From: Arenicola marina
Taxonomy: Eukaryota; Annelida; Polychaeta; Arenicolidae
Assembly (NCBI GenBank): GCA_964019135.1
Contig: OZ025265.1
Location: 20,807,143-20,871,142 of the forward strand
Length of the DNA: 64,000 bases
Direction of reading: 5' to 3'
This document shows, piece after piece, positions 23,101 to 29,779 of the stretch. A program made the translations under genes and the position numbers. The notes under the pieces are model-generated. The model was not told the DNA's origin. It did not search any database and saw only the letters and a program-made list of their open reading frames with translations. Positions within the stretch are counted from its first letter, which is position 1, and every line of letters starts with the position of its first letter.

Positions 23101-24995
23101 AATATTGTTTTGACAGTAACGTGAATTATAATATAACGAATTACAAGCGTGTGTCTCGTATATTTTATGCTCTTTATCATACTGTTAGCAATGTCAACAT
23201 TTTAAATCCTAAATTGTTTAAAACATGTTTTAACATGTGTTTATAAAGCCATTTGTTAACTGAATACTCTCAAGCCACAAAGATACTTTACTCTTGCAGG
23301 AGTCGTGCTGGGGCTGCGTTGACCTCTGCTGGCCGGATGACCTTGGCCAACCAGGGAGAGACCTATACACTGATCATCACTGGCGTGACGAAGGAGGATG
23401 AGGGGGACTACACCCTGACAGCTAAGAACGAGCGCGGGGAGTTGCGCTTCACGGCCAACCTCTTGGTCTTGGGTGAGTCGTCACCGGGGCAAGGGTGAAA
23501 GAGTCGTGAGTCTTTGGATAGGACAAAGTGGGCTAGCTCGGTGGGGTTGGCGAGGCGTTGAATTATCTCGTCTTCATGATAAACGTGATACAAGTTTTCT
23601 CCACATATCAGAGTATTTGTTGAGTCTAAAATATAGCCAATTTAATTTAATCCTAACATAAAACGTGCGTCTGCCGAACCCTCTCCCCCCACCCAAATTC
23701 TTCGATATTTTCGAATCCCTGAAGAAAATTACATCATATTTCATCCTGGATCGCCCGGCCTCTCTGATGTAGTGGTTAGCCCACTAATTCTCTGGGAACT
23801 GTAACGCGTAACACAAACACCATAGATATTTGCCATACGCACATACGTAAGAGCTCCTTCCCCTCCTCCAATGTCATGCCTCACCGGTGTAGCGGTTAAC
23901 GCTCTAGGTAACAGATCTTGGGTTATATTCCAGGTCTGGGCGCCCAGTCTTGGGCATGTTTTATCCATTCATCATTTGTCGTCCTTGGCTGAGTACTTAT
24001 AGCCGATGGGTTCCTAAGATAGCATTTACATTTTGTTTTATTGTTTTAAATCATATTTGGTACATATACACATGTAACATATAACGATTTTCAACTACGC
24101 CCGTTAAACACTTAAATATTATAATATATAAACACCACTTCAAATTGACAAGAAATATTCCCCCAGTTTTGAATAATGTTTGCATGTTTTTCGTTGTCTT
24201 TGGAATTAATATTCGTTTTCTATTTGGTCCTGAAGGTGAAAACGAGGTGCTGGCTGGTGACTCGGACGAGGAAGACTCAGACGAGGAGAGCGAAGAGGAA
24301 GAAGAGGAGGAGGAGAAGGAGAAAGACACGAAAAAGGAGAAAGCAGACAAAGAGGGTGATGGTAACAAGGATGGTGATGACGAAGAAGAATCTGAGGAAG
24401 AGAGTGAAGAAGAGTCTTCCGAAGAGGAATCTGATGATGTGGAAGAACCCAAGGATACTGACGTGATAAGGTATGTTGTATTCTATGCGTTTCCGGGCAC
24501 ATGCTCTATCTTCTAGAAAAGCTGAATGAAGATAATGAGTGAAATTAATACAAAAACATGCAGTCTGGTTTAGTTATTAAAGTGGCATTCTCTTCGATAG
24601 ATCTTTAGACAAATGTGTATCAAAGGCATTAAAATGCATATAATTACAGCATTATATATTACGCAATCAAGAGGTTAAGTATTTACGATGTGATCGCTTT
24701 CTAATTTGGGCACATATTATTAAATGTAATGATTACAAAACTATTATTAATGTATTCATTATATGAAGCTTAAAATGGGTCTCTTATTACTTTCTTGATT
24801 TTGGTTGCATGTTATTTGACTCATATGAAATTTAGCAAGCTTGAAGTTTGCTTAATTACTATTGATCTGCATTATAGAAAACCACAAGAAGTGTCGTCCG
24901 CTGTTGACCCCGTGGGAACCATGGAAAATCTAGACAACATCATCAGCAAATACTCCAGTAAACTATTCGACATGTTCAGCGGCATGCCTTGGTAA
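5060..24995 (+). CDS. Giant sarcomeric-type Ig (I-set) protein, C-terminal part, 18 exons
   Basis: Exons: 5060-5183, 6370-6508, 7002-7177, 8005-8235, 8747-8945, 10055-10110, 12938-13069, 13716-13841, 14233-14409, 14878-15018, 17724-19602, 20193-20365, 20965-21202, 21746-21918, 22805-23024, 23300-23472, 24236-24470 and 24878-24995. They join in frame into 1,569 codons ending at TAA. All junctions are GT-AG. The product shows six or more I-set Ig domains with the W and the D-x-G-x-Y core, several lacking the disulfide cysteines, as is usual for intracellular titin/twitchin/obscurin/UNC-89-type domains. A 626-residue K/E/P-rich region and an acidic region interrupt them. No kinase, fibronectin III or transmembrane segment is seen in this part. 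A scaffold or elastic role in muscle is inferred from domain type. The 5' end lies outside the window or in unrecognised exons. The exact family member cannot be named from this fragment. Confidence 0.85.
5527..5606. repeat. CCACCCCTCGACCCACC minisatellite
   Basis: Four to five copies of a roughly 16-18-bp C-rich unit (CACCCCTCGACCCAC) in the first intron of the muscle gene. Confidence 0.9.
5986..6337. repeat. Dispersed ~350-bp repeat, copy 1
   Basis: This segment matches 38670-39018 in the same orientation over its whole length. Shared blocks include GCTATCCGGAGAGA, GCTCGCTAGGACGTCCGCGC, GCGATATAAATA and TTTTGAGATACTTTTA. Both copies lie in introns shortly before an exon (32 bp and 165 bp). 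No coding potential is apparent. Confidence 0.85.
6370..6508 (+). CDS. Ig gene exon 2: first half of an I-set domain
   Basis: The acceptor is ATTGCAG and the donor GTAAGT. It encodes [15 protein letters not shown] up to FRW; the donor splits the conserved Trp codon (TG|G, phase 2). The last 39 bp of the exon plus the donor are tandemly duplicated downstream (see the repeat at 6470-6715). Confidence 0.87.
6470..6715 (+). repeat. 52-bp tandem repeat carrying the 3' end of an exon and its splice donor
   Basis: The 52-bp unit begins with GGCCCAAGCCATGGGC and contains TTTAGATGGTAAGTACATT, i.e. the exon end and the 5' splice site. Copies start at 6470, 6522, 6574, 6626 and 6678 (the last partial). 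The first two are identical; the third has its donor changed to CGTACGT; the fourth keeps GGTAAGT. Use of a downstream donor would read TGG TAA, an immediate stop. Confidence 0.95.
7002..7177 (+). CDS. Ig gene exon 3: second half of an I-set domain
   Basis: The acceptor ATCATCAG restores the split Trp codon, and the exon continues [12 protein letters not shown]. The F strand [15 protein letters not shown] keeps its cysteine. The donor is GTGAGT, phase 1. Confidence 0.9.
7360..7535. mobile_element. hAT-like MITE with CAGGGGCGG-type ends
   Basis: It starts CAGGGGCGGGTCCAG and ends CCGGGTCCGTCCCTG, which are near-inverted ends of the kind seen on non-autonomous hAT elements. It shares the internal block TTTTCGGTTTTCATATGTTAAAT with the copy at 9773-9933. 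I could not find a clear 8-bp target duplication. Confidence 0.55.
7803..7880 (+). pseudogene. Diverged duplicate of an exon's acceptor and first codons
   Basis: CACTCATCTTCTGCAG followed by ATGAAGGTCAATTGATTCACGG resembles the real acceptor and exon start at 8005, where CTTCCGCAG is followed by ACAAAGGTCAGCTGATCGACGG. Spliced in the same phase it would read DEGQLIHGN then stop, against DKGQLIDGE in the real exon. It is a relic about 150 bp upstream of the functional exon. Confidence 0.6.
8005..8235 (+). CDS. Ig gene exon 4: linker plus first half of an I-set domain
   Basis: The exon has a basic linker ([20 protein letters not shown]) and then the A-C strands of an Ig domain ([31 protein letters not shown]). 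The RRRSLS stretch resembles a basophilic kinase site, an inference from sequence only. Acceptor CTTCCGCAG; donor GTGAGG, phase 1. Confidence 0.9.
8747..8945 (+). CDS. Ig gene exon 5: second half of the I-set domain
   Basis: It continues [19 protein letters not shown] and the F strand [16 protein letters not shown], where the usual cysteine is isoleucine. A KPKPKNEE linker follows. The donor is GTGAGT, phase 2. A TGA seen when the frame is read on is intronic. Confidence 0.9.
9038..9128. repeat. Inverted repeat (foldback)
   Basis: The arms pair AGTTCAGCCGGCTACGGGGC, continuing through TTAGTCGGCTAAA, with TTTAGTCGACTAAGCCCC, continuing through CTAGTGGGCTAAACT. They flank a short AT-rich spacer in the intron after exon 5. 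It is probably a small MITE; no target duplication was identified. Confidence 0.7.
9613..9760 (+). repeat. tRNA-derived SINE-like unit
   Basis: A box-A-like TGGTCTAGTCGGTAGCGCG is followed by box-B-like GGTTGGAATCCCACC about 45 bp downstream. The region lacks a closed acceptor stem and runs into unrelated sequence, so a SINE head is more likely than a working tRNA. Confidence 0.55.
9773..9933. mobile_element. hAT-like MITE, second copy
   Basis: It begins GGGGCGGATCCAG and ends TGGATTCGTCCCTG. It shares GGTTTTCATATGTTAAAT and surrounding sequence with the copy at 7360-7535, and has an internal G run. Confidence 0.5.
10055..10110 (+). CDS. Ig gene exon 6: 56-bp charged linker exon
   Basis: TTTTTTCCAG precedes and GTAGAT follows. 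It encodes [19 protein letters not shown] and joins in frame to exons 5 (phase 2) and 7 (phase 1). It is supported by splice sites and phase rather than by homology. Confidence 0.7.
10111..12937. other. 2.8-kb intron without recognised features
   Basis: The sequence is AT-rich. A poly-G run lies at about 12271-12284. Short open frames on both strands have no protein-like composition or splice support. Confidence 0.7.
12938..13069 (+). CDS. Ig gene exon 7: first half of an I-set domain
   Basis: The acceptor is TTCCTCAG and the donor GTTGGT. It encodes [19 protein letters not shown], then LELECRVEE with the B-strand cysteine. The next exon is not a matching second half, so this domain looks incomplete. 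It may be an alternative exon, or its partner exon was missed or lost. Confidence 0.8.
13420..13687. mobile_element. Non-autonomous repeat (MITE-like) ending 28 bp before an exon
   Basis: The segment shares CGCAAGTTT, GACCCCACCCTC and the terminal TCCTGGATCYGCC block with the repeat at 21957-22089. Its interior has repeated TGGACCCCC blocks and two poly-C runs. The right end (GGATCTGCCCCTG) lies directly before the acceptor of the exon at 13716. Confidence 0.5.
13716..13841 (+). CDS. Ig gene exon 8: Ala/Glu/Asp-rich linker
   Basis: ATTTATACAG precedes; the donor is GTTTGT, phase 1. It encodes a low-complexity acidic linker ([19 protein letters not shown] and on to LLAQKII). It keeps the frame between exons 7 and 9. 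Confidence 0.75.
14233..14409 (+). CDS. Ig gene exon 9: first half of an I-set domain
   Basis: After GTTCTAG it encodes [16 protein letters not shown] and [14 protein letters not shown], i.e. strands A-C' with the core Trp. The donor is GTGTGT, phase 1. Confidence 0.88.
14878..15018 (+). CDS. Ig gene exon 10: second half of the I-set domain
   Basis: The acceptor is TTTGAAG. It encodes [20 protein letters not shown] and then [16 protein letters not shown] with the F-strand cysteine. The donor is GTGAGC, and the large minisatellite begins immediately after it. Confidence 0.88.
15025..17191. repeat. 2.2-kb minisatellite, ~68-bp unit, ~32 copies
   Basis: The unit contains GGTCATTCATTCATTGGCC, ACCGGGATTGGCTGAGGACT and GGGGCTAGGTCCCTTGGCT. 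It repeats head-to-tail with 67-68-bp spacing. Variants alternate (CCTAGGGG or CCTTGGGG; ATTCATT, ATTAATT or ATTCCTT). It fills most of the intron before the 1.9-kb exon. Confidence 0.97.
17362..17643. repeat. CACAGC-type hexanucleotide microsatellite
   Basis: About 280 bp of (CCACAG)n with interruptions to GTCACA, ACACCC and CATCCA. The Gln/Pro or Thr/Ala open frames on one strand and the Ala/Val or Cys/Gly frames on the other are by-products of the repeat. Confidence 0.95.
17724..19602 (+). CDS. Ig gene exon 11: 1.9-kb K/E/P-rich (PEVK/KEKE-like) exon plus Ig start
   Basis: The exon follows TTCTTTGTAG and ends TG|GTACGT. It opens with a Val/Glu/Thr-rich part, followed by a long Lys-Glu block with tandem EEPK units (12-bp repeat GAGGAGCCCAAA at about 18234-18326), recurring STEESAQEE or STDESAKEE motifs and KKDKKKK clusters. 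A Val/Thr/Glu region and an acidic Ser run ([17 protein letters not shown]) come next. The last 35 residues ([18 protein letters not shown] and on to ELEITW) begin an Ig domain whose B strand lacks cysteine. The charge pattern resembles titin PEVK or KEKE segments, which are disordered and extensible; that function is inferred. Confidence 0.92.
18234..18326 (+). repeat. In-frame 12-bp coding tandem repeat (EEPK)n
   Basis: GAGGAGCCCAAA recurs about seven to eight times (one unit is GGGCCC-variant), encoding EEPK units inside the K/E-rich exon. It is likely length-polymorphic. Confidence 0.95.
20193..20365 (+). CDS. Ig gene exon 12: second half of an I-set domain (173-bp type)
   Basis: After ATTTGCAG it restores the Trp codon and encodes [36 protein letters not shown] and [12 protein letters not shown]. 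There is no F-strand cysteine. The exon is 173 bp, phase 2 to 1, matching exons 14 and 16. Confidence 0.92.
20965..21202 (+). CDS. Ig gene exon 13: linker plus first half of Ig domain
   Basis: It encodes an acidic/basic linker ([31 protein letters not shown]) and then [19 protein letters not shown] with LEVTW. The donor GTGAGT splits the Trp codon. Confidence 0.9.
21746..21918 (+). CDS. Ig gene exon 14: second half of Ig domain (173-bp type)
   Basis: It encodes [38 protein letters not shown] and [12 protein letters not shown]. It is homologous to exons 12 and 16, with identical length and phases. Donor GTACGT. Confidence 0.92.
21957..22089. mobile_element. Non-autonomous repeat with GGGCGGATCCAGG ends
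   Basis: It begins GGGCGGATCCAGG and ends CTGGATCCGCCTCTG, a near-perfect inverted pair. The interior resembles the repeat at 13420-13687. Confidence 0.55.
22805..23024 (+). CDS. Ig gene exon 15: linker plus first half of Ig domain
   Basis: It encodes [20 protein letters not shown], then [20 protein letters not shown] with a B-strand cysteine (ARFTCQL), ending HVSW with the Trp codon split by GTAGGC. Confidence 0.9.
23300..23472 (+). CDS. Ig gene exon 16: second half of Ig domain (173-bp type)
   Basis: It encodes [38 protein letters not shown] and [12 protein letters not shown]. Same length and phases as exons 12 and 14. Donor GTGAGT. Confidence 0.92.
23755..23965 (+). repeat. Two adjacent tRNA-like SINE fragments
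   Basis: TGTAGTGGTTAGCCCAC near 23768 and GGTGTAGCGGTTAACGCTC near 23885 each look like a tRNA box A. The second is followed by GGGTTATATTCCAGG, a degenerate box B. Both sit in the intron before the acidic exon. Confidence 0.4.
24236..24470 (+). CDS. Ig gene exon 17: acidic Glu/Asp/Ser-rich exon
   Basis: After CCTGAAG it encodes [18 protein letters not shown] and further Glu-rich runs with two lysine-containing stretches, ending TDVIR. The composition predicts a disordered, highly acidic segment with casein-kinase-2-like S-D/E-x-E sites. Donor GTATGT, phase 2. Confidence 0.85.
24878..24995 (+). CDS. Ig gene exon 18: C-terminal tail and stop
   Basis: After GCATTATAG it encodes [20 protein letters not shown], then an amphipathic [18 protein letters not shown] and TAA. 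The frame joins exon 17 through an AG|A codon. I do not recognise this tail; it may be a short helix or peptide ligand. Confidence 0.75.
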
Positions 24996-25222
24996 ACCGT
25001 CCGGACCCTTACGACTAAACACAGAAAAGATTTGGAAGGTGAGAGTGATTGAACTGTCGCACGGTTTGTAGACCGTATGACTAATGAATGTGAGGATTCA
25101 GATAACGAGTGGTGATGACTACATTGCACGACTTGAGGATTAATTTGAGGGCATTTTCGGTAAAAAATCAATATGAAAGTGGAGGACAAAAAATGTTACT
25201 CCTTACCAATACTTTGGCCGGT

Positions 25223-25861
25223 TTAATTTGACCCCAAATTTATCAATATGGATATCGATATGTGGGTTGCAGTATCAATAGCATAACGTCGGCAATTGTT
25301 GATGCATTTGATGCTATATCCTTTAAACCACCGTTGTGTTGTAATTCGTAGCGGTGTGCAGGCCCCGGTGGGAGTACCATAGAACGGTCCTTGCGTACTC
25401 ATACAGTGCTCAGTTGCAGACCGCGTGAGGCCTCTCGCGATCTGCAACTGCACAGCGTATGAACACGCAATAGCAATAGTATCGGTAGTCGGGACCTGGC
25501 GGGTTAAATGCAGTGGCAAATGTATTTGTTCCGATGAACATTTGTGACATTCGCCTAAGGAGGTATACTCTGATGGGAAAACAATCTTGATCCCGGGTTC
25601 CGGGTGACCTGAAGCAATATTATTGGTTATTCCAACGATTTGACCACGATTCTGAAGACATCCTTCATTAGGAGATGTACAAAACACGTTAAGGTTCTCG
25701 TTTGGCAGCTGGGTTCTATGGGCTATGTCAGCCACCGTAACTAGAACCAGGGTTTGATTCCCTGCATGGGCAGGTGCTCTAACTTCCTCCTTCGAAAATG
25801 GTAGGTTTACTGTCCTATGTGAATGACTGGGCCAGACGCACTCGACCTTTCCATTAGCCAA
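25223..25861 (-). other. Open frame of 212 codons, coding status uncertain
   Basis: This is an uninterrupted frame just outside the left end of the element at 25883-29776. Its composition (Cys, His and Thr scattered, no clear domain) does not match any family I know, and no splice or promoter signal supports it. It may be chance, or an old repeat fragment. Confidence 0.2.
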
Positions 25862-25882
25862 TAGGGTTGATCCGTATCAGTT

Positions 25883-26215
25883 GAGGGCGCGAAATCTCAT
25901 AATGATTTTTGGGAAGGTACACATCCCTGGAGATGAAAACTGGTTGATAGCATTGCCACACTCACAGCTTTCTCTACGTAATCACCCTAGTTTGAACCCC
26001 TTTTAACTCTAAGCGTGTATTTTTGTGTAACTGCCAAAGGAGTGATACATAAAAACATATACAAAATATATAATATCCAGGTCAGAAGTGTAAAACATTG
26101 AGACGAATTTGAAATTATACAGGTTAGGGTAGAAAGGCTCCCATAGCAATCCACACGGCGCCGTACCGCCATCTTGAATTTTAAAATGACCGCCATAGAA
26201 ATGCATTATCTACCG
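25883..26215 (+). repeat. Left terminal inverted repeat of the 3.9-kb element
   Basis: It contains GTATTTTTGTGTAACTGCC, GGTCAGAAGTGTAAAACATT and the CCGCCATCTTGAATTTTAAA block. Each has an inverted counterpart at 29463-29776. Confidence 0.7.
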
Positions 26216-27440
26216 TATACCGGCTTTTCTCAGAAAATGCGATGATGATTTTTCTCTCTAAACATACATTTTTGGAGTCAATGAATCCTTTTCTATAATG
26301 CGTGACATCGTCAGATAACTGCCTAATCAAAAAGCGTTTCTCCGAATGCATTGTTCATTAGTTTCTATTCACATTTTTGTTTCCGTATCAAAGTTTTACA
26401 GGGAAAAGCTCAATCGTTGATCACCAGTACATATCTCATCCAGTTATATCTAACTAGTTACTGCTCGTGTTAAAACAGTAAAGCATGCAATATAATGTCT
26501 CGTTATGTAGATACCAATAGTCAGATTTATGGGCAACGTCAACGAAATGTAAAAAAAAAAAAAAAATTGTGTTGGTTCTTGGAATTTATAAAAAAAGTTG
26601 GATGCGACATTTGGCTTATGTGTCTTTTAATATCAACTGATTACATATAATGGCGTGTTGGGTGGTAGAACAACGATTCTAATACTACCTTTAGCCACTC
26701 CATAGGTTCCAATTACACATCTATTATTGCTAAAGCGAGATAATATATCATCAGTCTATAGTAATGAGTTCACGCTAATTCCGCCCCTTAGCACGCTAAT
26801 TCCGCGCCAAAATGAGCCTGGTCCATAACTACTACGATGAGTGGTAGCGACAGTTCATTCCTTTTGAGCTCTGATTGGTCTAGTATTTCAACGCGGTAGT
26901 CAACTCGGTAGTTAGTGCATTGATCGTAGGTAGTGTAACACCAAATTGTAATCAATAAAACTGCACTCACAGTTTTCTCTATTTAATCACACTAGTTTAA
27001 ACCATACACCCTTTAACTCTAACCGTGTATTTTTGTATAACCGCTAAAGGTGTGATACCTAAAAACATAGACAAAATATATAACATCGAGGCCAGAAGTG
27101 CAAAACCTTGAGACAAAGAATTTGAATTTGAAATTATACAAGTTAGGGTAGAAAGGCTCCCATAGCAATCCACACGGCGCCGTACCGCCATGTTGAATTT
27201 TATAATGGCCGCCATAGAAATGTCAGATTTATGCGGAACGTCAGTAAAAGGTGAACAGTTGGTTCATGTGTCTTTTAATACCGACTGGTTACATATAATG
27301 GCGTGTTGGGTGGTAGAACAACGATCCTAATACGACCTTCAGCCACTCTCATAGATTCCAATTACACATCTATTATTGATGAAGCGAGACAATATATCAC
27401 CAGTAATGATGAGTAATGGGTTGACGCTAATTCCGCACCT
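25957..27440 (+). repeat. Tandem ~1.0-kb duplication inside the element
   Basis: 25957-26800 and 26962-27440 are direct copies, with shared blocks AGGTTAGGGTAGAAAGGCTC or its near variant, ACACGGCGCCGTACCGCCAT, and TGGCGTGTTGGGTGGTAGAA. Copy 1 has about 300 bp (about 26215-26518) that copy 2 lacks. Confidence 0.85.
26813..26950 (+). repeat. 145-bp direct repeat, copy 1
   Basis: It matches 28588-28735: GAGCCTGGTCCAT, ACTACTACGA, GGTAGTGAACTCGGTAGT-like and GATCGTAGGTAGTGTAACAC are shared. Confidence 0.85.
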
Positions 27441-27654
27441 TGTATTTCAGGGTTTTAGTACTGACTTTTGAGTTATTTAGATTAAACTTAACCAGTATGG
27501 CACGATATAGCCTTACATGGCTGAAAGTGCCGTTAAAACCCAATCAAATGATATCAAGTCAACTGTAATAATCAGATTCGTAGTAATGAGCTTTGTAGAC
27601 TGCTGTCCTTTAGGGAAAATGATGCTCAATGTAAATGAGTGTTTCTGCATTTAA

Positions 27655-29060
27655 CAGTCAGACTCGTCATGGTCTTCTTCAAAATCATCAAATTCATCAT
27701 CGTCGTTGTCTGCATTTGATCCTTGGTTAGCGCAATCTTTAAGTTTGAACATATCCGTACACCTAAATCAATCGTCTCCATATTGCGGCTTGGTACTTTG
27801 CACGTTGAGCAAGCTTTACTACACATTCCCTACACGGCAGCAATTGTCATTCTTTGTTGTAGTTCAACACTTTGAAAGCGCTGGTCTTACTTTTCCCGAC
27901 AAAGGCACTGAGGTATCACATCCAGTGTAAGCATGCATTCCAATGAGAGCCTTGCATACATTGCGGCCGACAGTGGCGTCGATTATGGTGATGTTGATAA
28001 CCTTAGTCCGCCCTCTAGAGCAGTACTTTTGCAACATTGGGGCTTCTACGTTCTCGTAGAATGCTAAGCACATGATTGATACATCGGTGTCTTCTGAGCC
28101 GATGACAACTGGCATGACAGTCCTCCAGCGCTACAGCTATTGACTCTAGGCAAAAGGGTTGATCCAACCTTTGAGGAGGCTTAGACCTGCAGATACAGCT
28201 TCTATTTCCTTTTAGCCTTTGCAATTCAGCGTGTTGAAGGTATGTTCTGTACCCTTGTATCAATTTCCTGGAGTGTCCCAGAAATAGGCTCCGATGTTCA
28301 GCAGTTTCTTTGTAGTTCCTTTGCGCAGCACCAGACCTATATCTGAAAGGCTGTATCGTGTTGTACCCCGGAGTCTGTGCGTCTTTGCTTACTGTGACTT
28401 CAGTAGCTTGGCCAACAGGGATGCGTCCAAAGGGATTTGTCCCAGATATCTGAACACTTAAGCTGCAAGTCGGTTCAAAAGCGAACTGACTTTCATTTTC
28501 TCCCCCTCATGGTCTTCTTCCACCCAAAGTATAAACTCTGCCCATGCTAGTCGACCACGCAAATTATGTTGCTTTAGCGAAGAGAGCCTGGTCCATCACT
28601 ACTACGAGGAGTGGTAGCGGCAGTTCATTTCTTATGAACTCTGATTGGTTCAGTATTTGAACGCGGTAGTGAACTCGGTAGTCGGTGCACTGATCGTAGG
28701 TAGTGTAACACCAATTGTAACCAATCAGATCCTCTTCTCCCAGCTCTGAATATGACAAACCATGCCCACATTTGTTGTGTCTGGACTACTTCAACATTAC
28801 CAGTCATGCAGGGCCTTCACAGCATACGGTAACAGAAGATGCTACGGGCGTGTCCTGGCTGAACGATTGAACCAGTGGCGTAACCCTACGAGATGGACTG
28901 TTGCTTTTGGGCATTCTAGTTAGGTAGTTTCAGCTCCAACAGGAATCGCTCGATGTGATCTGGTATAGTGAACGACTCTGTGTCTGCATCAGACAGATGG
29001 AAAGACCATTGTGTTGGTTTCATGTCTTGTCTGATGGCAGATCACGGCATATTTTCTCGC
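27655..29060 (-). pseudogene. Broken transposon-associated ORF (SEDTDV ... GCDT family)
   Basis: Fragments in the right order but different frames are visible. About 29037-28921 reads MKPTQWSFHLSDADTESF and ends at a stop. About 28560-28470 reads GRLAWAEFILWVEEDHEG. 28115-27864 holds VVIGSEDTDVSIMCLAFY and ALIGMHAYTGCDT. About 27830-27780 reads KLAQRAKYQAAIWRRL. The end reads CTDMFKLKDCANQGSNAD followed by an Asp/Glu-rich tail and stop near 27657. I recognise this arrangement from multi-copy uncharacterised proteins of marine invertebrates; the D-rich motifs suggest a PIN/FEN-like nuclease fold, which is inference. Stops and frameshifts make it non-functional. Confidence 0.6.
28588..28735 (+). 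repeat. 145-bp direct repeat, copy 2
   Basis: Partner of 26813-26950. It splits the broken ORF described for 27655-29060. Confidence 0.85.
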
Positions 29061-29162
29061 GATCATTTTGAAACTCAGTAAGAGAATTCAGACAAAACCG
29101 CCAGACTTTAATGCTTGAATGAATAGCAATCCATGATTAAAGTTGTGTTGACAAACGTATTC

Positions 29163-29525
29163 CTCTTCGATGGCCCAGTCATATGATGACATTATATATC
29201 TAAGAAATGGATATCTTGATCCTGAAATTGTAATTTAGACGCTGAAACCCCATTTTTATGTTGCATAGAAACAGATATACTATGGATAATAAATTTCTAT
29301 GGCGGTCATCTTGAAATTCAAGATGGCGGCTCTTACCATGGAGATTGCGAGATGACTCAGTCATATGACGACATTATATGTTTAAGAAAGAGATTCTGTG
29401 ACCCTGACAGTGTACGTTTAGATATCAAAATCACCTTTGTATGTTGCATAGAAAGCGATATACTATGAATAATGGACTTCTATGGCGGCCATAATGAAAT
29501 TCAAGATGGCGGCTTTTTGATGGCC
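29163..29525 (+). repeat. ~183-bp tandem duplication next to the right inverted repeat
   Basis: Two direct copies share CAGTCATATGATGACATTATAT, TATGTTGCATAGAAA, GATATACTATG and TCAAGATGGCGGCT. The first starts near 29175 and the second near 29358. Confidence 0.85.
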
Positions 29526-29779
29526 ATCCTAATTAATCCGTAATTTATATCGCTGTCTCAACATTTTCTGACCTTGGTTTTAAATGTTTTTTATCGTGTT
29601 TTGTGTACCGCCCCTTGTGCATTTACATGAAAATACCCGGTTAATGGCCAACGGGGGTAGGGTTAAAAGATGGGCGATTACTCAGCTAAAGCTGTGAGTG
29701 CGGCAATGCTATCAGCCATTTTTCATCTCTAGGGCTGTATACCATCCCAAAAATCATTATGAACAATCGCGCCCTCGGA

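Larger units (their letters stand above)
25883..29776. mobile_element. Degenerate DNA element with long terminal inverted repeats
   Basis: The left end (GAGGGCGCGAAATCTCATAA onward) matches the reverse complement of the right end (GAGGGCGCGATTGTTCATAA). The match continues for roughly 320 bp (25883-26215 against about 29463-29776), including ATAATGATTTTTGGGA and GAAATTCAAGATGGCGGC-type blocks. Inside are direct repeats and a broken minus-strand ORF (27655-29060). No convincing target duplication was found. Divergence of the ends suggests an old insertion. Confidence 0.7.

Noticed and set aside
25223-25861. 212-codon minus-strand frame as a gene
   Set aside because: Long and uninterrupted, but no domain, splice or promoter support. 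Kept only as an uncertain feature.
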